Below, one piece after another: positions 7,015 to 9,847 of a DNA stretch of 9,847 nucleotides. This stretch comes from an uncultured bacterium (GTDB taxonomy: Bacteria; Verrucomicrobiota; Kiritimatiellia; RFP12; UBA1067). A model generated the notes under the pieces. That model did not search any database. It saw only the letters and a list, made by a program, of their open reading frames with translations, and was not told the DNA's origin. A program made the translations under genes and the position numbers. The stretch is from positions 1 to 9,847 of the forward strand of contig CAMIVJ010000078.1 of NCBI GenBank assembly GCA_946401765.1, given 5' to 3'. Each line of letters begins with the position of its first letter. The first letter of the stretch is position 1.

Positions 7015-7515
7015 CTATTTTGCTTTCGAATGCGTGGAGCGTTTCTGGTGCATTCCTTCCTCCTCGCTCAGCATATCCGCAACAGCCTCTACGCCGGCCT
7101 CGATGATGCGGCGATTGCCAAGCCGCCTCACAAAACCTTCCACGAGAGGGAAACGGATGAAGAAGTGATTGCCAAACGTCGCATCCGCATGGAGCCATTC
7201 AGCGTCAACCGCGAAATTTCCCCTTTGAGTCGTCTCCACGGACGTTCCTCGGAAGCTCGTCAGGAACGGGAAGACCCGCTCAAGCTCATCAAGGCCGACA
7301 TCCCCTGGGAAGCGGGTGCCGAACGCCTCAAATCCGAAGTTCCCGGAAATCACCGAGACCTTGTCCGGAAGATCGGAAATCACCTGTACGGAACCGGGAT
7401 TCCCCTGCGCGCCAACCTCGGCATAGGCTATCGCCATCACCTTCGAAACATCAAGAGCGCGAACGACATCCACCGACATTCTCTCTTTTACGACTTCTTT
7501 TTTCATTGCATTCAT
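7015..7515 (-). CDS. 166-aa protein of unknown function
   Basis: I do not recognise this family. The start at ATG 7515 is supported by AGGAA 7 bases upstream; in-frame ATGs at codons 4 and 13 are alternatives. There is no signal peptide or membrane segment, so it is probably cytoplasmic. After a charged start, residues 15-37 (DVVRALDVSKVMAIAYAEVG and on) seem to form a helix. The middle is rich in short beta-like stretches with Gly, Phe and Pro (GNFGFEAFGTRFPGDVGLDE, 58-77; FPFLTSF, 82-88; GNHFFIRFPLVEGF, 115-128), followed by an acidic/basic tail. It has its own candidate promoter and ends 23 bases before the exported 553-aa protein, so the two may be cotranscribed. Composition and start signals make it a real gene rather than a shadow frame. 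Confidence 0.75.
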   Translation of the reverse strand: MNAMKKEVVKERMSVDVVRALDVSKVMAIAYAEVGAQGNPGSVQVISDLPDKVSVISGNFGFEAFGTRFPGDVGLDELERVFPFLTSFRGTSVETTQRGNFAVDAEWLHADATFGNHFFIRFPLVEGFVRRLGNRRIIEAGVEAVADMLSEEEGMHQKRSTHSKAK

Positions 7516-7566
7516 TCTTTTGTTCCTGTTCTTCGAAGGCATGCACAATTGATTTCTTGCGAGAAT

Positions 7567-7575
7567 AGTATAGCA
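7567..7575 (-). promoter_or_regulatory. Extended -10 promoter for the 166-aa gene
   Basis: The minus strand reads TGC directly before TATACT (-10 at 7567-7572), an extended -10 element with 5 of 6 matches, preceded by a run of six T. No good -35 box is seen at 16-18 bases, which extended -10 promoters can tolerate. The start site would be near 7560, about 45 bases before the ATG. Confidence 0.5.
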
Positions 7576-7590
7576 AAAAACATCGGGTTG

Positions 7591-7609
7591 TGCCGCGGCA
7601 TTTTCGGCA
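7591..7609. repeat. Short GC-rich palindrome with an extra half-site
   Basis: TGCCGCGGCA (7591-7600) is a perfect 10-bp palindrome, and CGGCA recurs at 7605-7609, so TGCCG at 7591-7595 can pair with it as a hairpin. On the minus strand a run of six T follows about 10 bases later, which is too far for a standard terminator. It lies just upstream of the extended -10 and might be an operator. Confidence 0.35.
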
Positions 7610-7626
7610 TGGCTTATGACGCAGAT

Positions 7627-7665
7627 GAACGGGCTGCAGCCCGTTCTACGAGGTGCAGCCCGTTC
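7627..7665. repeat. Perfect 20-bp palindrome plus a repeated half
   Basis: GAACGGGC-TGCA-GCCCGTTC (7627-7646) is identical to its own complement and can form an 8-bp GC-rich stem with a TGCA loop. Eight bases on, TGCAGCCCGTTC recurs (7654-7665), an exact copy of the second half. The layout resembles REP-type extragenic palindromes. In the transcript leaving the vWA gene the two identical halves would compete for one partner. No T-run follows on either strand. Confidence 0.75.
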
Positions 7666-7672
7666 CTTCAAA

Positions 7673-7728
7673 CCCCGAAACTCCGAAACCTCGAAACTTC
7701 GAAACCCCGAAACTTCGAAACTCCGAAA
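7673..7728. repeat. Seven tandem 8-base repeats, consensus CYYCGAAA
   Basis: Seven uninterrupted octamers run CCCCGAAA, CTCCGAAA, CCTCGAAA, CTTCGAAA, CCCCGAAA, CTTCGAAA, CTCCGAAA. The six bases C1 and CGAAA never change, while positions 2-3 are always pyrimidines in varying combinations. The array begins one base after the stop codon of the vWA gene (7730-7732). The unit length is not a multiple of three and no gene covers it, so it is noncoding. It is not a CRISPR array, since there are no spacers. It could be a protein-binding array, a simple repeat grown by slippage, or part of a dispersed element together with the adjacent palindrome. Confidence 0.9.
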
Positions 7729-7729
7729 C

Positions 7730-9166
7730 CTACCTGCTCCCGAAGTCGCGGTCAACGTACGTGCGCCAGCTATCGCCCCGCTCGTCGAGATCCTCAACGT
7801 GGCGGTGCCTGCGCACATTGCTCACGGCCCGGCTTACGGCGTCGTACGTCGTGTCCAGGCCCTGCGAGTCACAGTGGTAGCGCACAGCGCGTTCGGCCCT
7901 GATTCCGATGTCGGCGGCAGCGGTGACTGCGTCGATGTTGGCGCCGAGGAAGAGGAATTCCCAGCCCCACTCCTCGGACTGCTGCTTTACGAGCGTACGC
8001 ACCATCTCGGGGGTGAACCTGCGGCTCGCGTTCTCCATGCCGTCCGTGACCACCGCGAACACCACTTTGTCCGCCTTGCGGTTCTCCGGCGCGCGCCTCT
8101 GCACATCGATGTGGAACATCAGTGCATGGCCGAGTGCGTCGAGGAGGGCCGTGCTTCCACGAACATTGTATTCGCGGCCGCTGATCGGCGCCACGCACTG
8201 AATGTCCATTCGCCTGTGGAGCACTTCCATCCTGTCGTCGAACAGCACCGTCGAGACCTTGCACTCGCCGGCCTCCTTCTTCTGCTTCTCGAGAAGGCTG
8301 TTGAAGCCGCCGATCACGTCGCTTTCACGGCCGCACATCGAGCCGGAGCGGTCAAGCACGAAGACAAGCTCCGTACGCGGTGGAGGCGGATTCGCTGCGA
8401 TTCTTGCGGCGAAAGCGGCTACGGCGCGGATGTAGGCGATCAGCTCCGCACGCGCGTAGTCGCGCGGAAGCGCGCTCGCGAGGCGCGCGAGATCGGCATT
8501 GGCGGCGGACACCCAGAGCGCGACGCCGTCGACGCCGCCGAGCAGTCTGCGCAGCATTCCCTGATGGCGGTTGCGCGCAAGCGAGATGTAGCCGCTATGC
8601 GGGTCGTCCACGCGCGAGCGCTGCCAGAACCATCCCTTCCTGAGGCCGCACGCGCGGAAGTCGAAGCTCGAGCCGTTGTCGACGAACCAAAGCCGCCCTT
8701 CCTGATCCACACGCACGTTGTCGTAAGTGAACGTGTCGATGCCGGCGATCAGCGAAATATAGGGATATGCCGCCAGCACCTGTTCGCGGATCTTGGCCTT
8801 TGCGGAGTCGTCGCCATTCTCCCATGCGTCTCCGAGCGGAGTCGTGACCTTGAACTCGGCGAGGCGGACCACGTGCTCGCCTTCCGCGCCGAAGTCCACG
8901 CGGTATTCCCTCGACGCCGGAACGTTCAGTCCAGCTTCGCGCAGGAAGGCGTCCGCCGCAAGTTCATTGAGCACATGCTCGTCGCTCGAGTGCCTGCTCC
9001 AGATTCCGCACTTCGCGATGTAGCGGCGCCCGTCGATCTCGCCGACGCGGGGGTGCGTGCATCCGCGCTCCGTTGTGACGAAGCCGCGCAGCATCTCCGC
9101 CGTCAGCTCCTGCGGGAATCCCGCAACGTCGTTTCTTCTTTCGTTCATTTCGTCTTTTCCTCTCAT
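7730..9166 (-). CDS. Kinase-like N-terminal region fused to a von Willebrand factor A domain
   Basis: 478 aa from ATG 9166 (AAGGA 5 bases upstream); ATG 9148, six codons later, also has AGAGGA before it. Residues about 15-250 look like a HipA- or PI3K-type kinase fold: RRYIAKCG with K52 as possible ATP-binding lysine, E68, then GIDTFTYDNVRV (142-153; D144 and N150) and GRLWFVDNGSSFDF (157-170; D163) in the places of the catalytic loop and metal-binding Asp. Residues about 265-450 are a vWA domain with a complete MIDAS: DRSGS (272-276), T339 in RGSTALLDA, and D375 in TDGMENA. EFLFLGANIDA (403-413) and the end VSRAVSNVR (444-452) also fit a widespread family of stand-alone bacterial vWA proteins. 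There is no signal peptide, so it is cytoplasmic. The vWA call is firm; the kinase call is tentative. Confidence 0.88.
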   Translation of the reverse strand: MRGKDEMNERRNDVAGFPQELTAEMLRGFVTTERGCTHPRVGEIDGRRYIAKCGIWSRHSSDEHVLNELAADAFLREAGLNVPASREYRVDFGAEGEHVVRLAEFKVTTPLGDAWENGDDSAKAKIREQVLAAYPYISLIAGIDTFTYDNVRVDQEGRLWFVDNGSSFDFRACGLRKGWFWQRSRVDDPHSGYISLARNRHQGMLRRLLGGVDGVALWVSAANADLARLASALPRDYARAELIAYIRAVAAFAARIAANPPPPRTELVFVLDRSGSMCGRESDVIGGFNSLLEKQKKEAGECKVSTVLFDDRMEVLHRRMDIQCVAPISGREYNVRGSTALLDALGHALMFHIDVQRRAPENRKADKVVFAVVTDGMENASRRFTPEMVRTLVKQQSEEWGWEFLFLGANIDAVTAAADIGIRAERAVRYHCDSQGLDTTYDAVSRAVSNVRRHRHVEDLDERGDSWRTYVDRDFGSR

Positions 9167-9233
9167 TTATTCCTTTTAGCAAGATGACTTCCGACTTTTT
9201 TTGTCCGCTTGTTTCTACGGGATTTCAACCGTA

Positions 9234-9847
9234 TCAATTAATGCTTGCGACCAACCTGCACAAGACAACAAGCACCAGTATGATGACCACCAAAGCAGGC
9301 AGTATGCCTGCAGTGCCATACGGACGAGACGCATCTTCGTCTGTCCGTCGGTCAGGTTTCGCCGCCTGACCATCGGATTCCACGCTCGGGTCACACAGAC
9401 CTTCGAGGTCTTCGGCTCCCGCCGCCACGGCCTCTTCCGCAATGCGAATCGCCTTGTGCGCATCCTGAGGGACGCCCTCGCCTCTCCAGTACATCAACGC
9501 CATCTGATACCTTCCATTGGCGCATCCGGCCTTCCACGACTTCTCGAACCACTCGAGCGCCTTTTCGTATTCGCCGTTGTCGCGCAGCAGTTCTCCAAAT
9601 CTGCACATGGCGAGCTCGTTGCCTAATTCGATTGATTTCTGCAGCGCTTCCATGGCCTTGCGATTGTCCTGCGGACATCCCAGGCCTTGTGCATAGCAAT
9701 CGGCAATGGCACATAACGCTTCAGAGCTACCGCACTGAGCAGCACGCTCATAGTAGTTGAACGCCAAGTTGTAGTTCCGCTGCAAATGCTCGCCCGCAGA
9801 ATGCAAATCGCCAAGAAGCGACCATGCTTCTGCTTTGCCCTGCAGCC
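9234..9847 (-). CDS. Sel1-repeat protein with a C-terminal membrane anchor (partial, 5' end outside window)
   Basis: The frame is open to the window edge, where the read continues in Sel1 repeats, so the true start lies beyond 9847; the TTG at 9806 is not a start. About four Sel1-like helix-turn-helix repeats of 33-37 residues are visible, for example AIADCYAQGLGCPQDNRKAM and MALMYWRGEGVPQDAHKAI, with the usual AxxxLGxxYxxGxGVxxDxxKAxxWxxKAA pattern partly worn. A charged linker (VESDGQAAKPDRRTDEDASR) follows, then a hydrophobic segment GILPALVVIILVLVVLCRLV before four last residues, a likely tail anchor with the repeats in the cytoplasm. Sel1 repeats act as protein-binding scaffolds in signalling. 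The vWA gene follows after 67 bases, so cotranscription is plausible. Confidence 0.87.
   Translation of the reverse strand, partial: LQGKAEAWSLLGDLHSAGEHLQRNYNLAFNYYERAAQCGSSEALCAIADCYAQGLGCPQDNRKAMEALQKSIELGNELAMCRFGELLRDNGEYEKALEWFEKSWKAGCANGRYQMALMYWRGEGVPQDAHKAIRIAEEAVAAGAEDLEGLCDPSVESDGQAAKPDRRTDEDASRPYGTAGILPALVVIILVLVVLCRLVASIN

Noticed and set aside
6992..7198. Upstream ATG at 7198 as the start of the exported 553-aa protein
   Set aside because: It would overlap the 166-aa gene by about 180 bases and bury the hydrophobic signal segment inside the protein. ATG 6991 gives a plausible exported N-terminus.
7673..7728. CRISPR array
   Set aside because: The 8-base units are contiguous with no spacers and no cas genes are present.
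7516..7818. N-terminal extension of the 166-aa gene through the octamer array (repeated FRSFEV-type peptide)
   Set aside because: The repeat unit is 8 bases, so the peptide repeat is a by-product. ATG 7515 has a Shine-Dalgarno, and a promoter lies between it and the array.
7616..9187. 523-codon plus-strand frame across the repeats and opposite the vWA gene
   Set aside because: It reads through the octamer array and the full length of the vWA gene; the minus strand carries an intact MIDAS and start signals, and the plus frame shows no family motif.
9167..9233. Terminator or promoter between the Sel1 and vWA genes
   Set aside because: Only weak 3-4-bp stems around an A-run and no convincing -35/-10 pair could be found, so nothing is called.

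Overview
The window is GC-rich, tightly packed bacterial DNA in which every gene I can support lies on the minus strand. In transcription order (high to low coordinate) they are: a Sel1-repeat membrane protein (5' end outside the window), a kinase-like/vWA fusion protein, an unrecognised 166-aa protein, a secreted barrel-like protein, ribosomal protein S2 (rpsB), elongation factor Ts (tsf), a secreted GH105-DUF4861 protein, and accD (3' end outside the window). The mix of core genes with secreted polysaccharide-degradation genes, the DUF4861 domain and the long Ala/Lys/Glu tail on S2 suggest a Gram-negative member of the PVC superphylum, perhaps Kiritimatiellota or Lentisphaerota from a gut or other polysaccharide-rich habitat. 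That assignment is inference; no rRNA gene is present to settle it.

Region 1-3005 holds accD (carboxyltransferase beta subunit, fatty-acid synthesis), with a good sigma70-type promoter whose -35 box overlaps the stop codon of the preceding gene, and that preceding gene, a 739-aa exported unsaturated-glucuronyl/galacturonyl hydrolase fused to DUF4861. Region 3094-5330 holds tsf and rpsB in the usual rpsB-tsf order, behind a 270-base gap with a candidate promoter, an AT-rich palindrome in the UP-element position and a roughly 160-base leader with several hairpins.

Region 5330-7515 holds two less familiar genes: a 553-aa exported protein that resembles TIM-barrel glycosidases in outline, and a 166-aa protein of unknown function with an extended -10 promoter. 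Region 7516-9847 is the most unusual part. A protein joining an N-terminal kinase-like region to a C-terminal von Willebrand A domain with an intact MIDAS follows a Sel1-repeat protein that ends in a membrane anchor. Directly after the vWA stop codon comes an array of seven 8-base repeats (CYYCGAAA), then a perfect 20-bp palindrome with an extra copy of one half. The kinase/vWA/Sel1 set looks like a signalling module, but its role cannot be read from this sequence alone.
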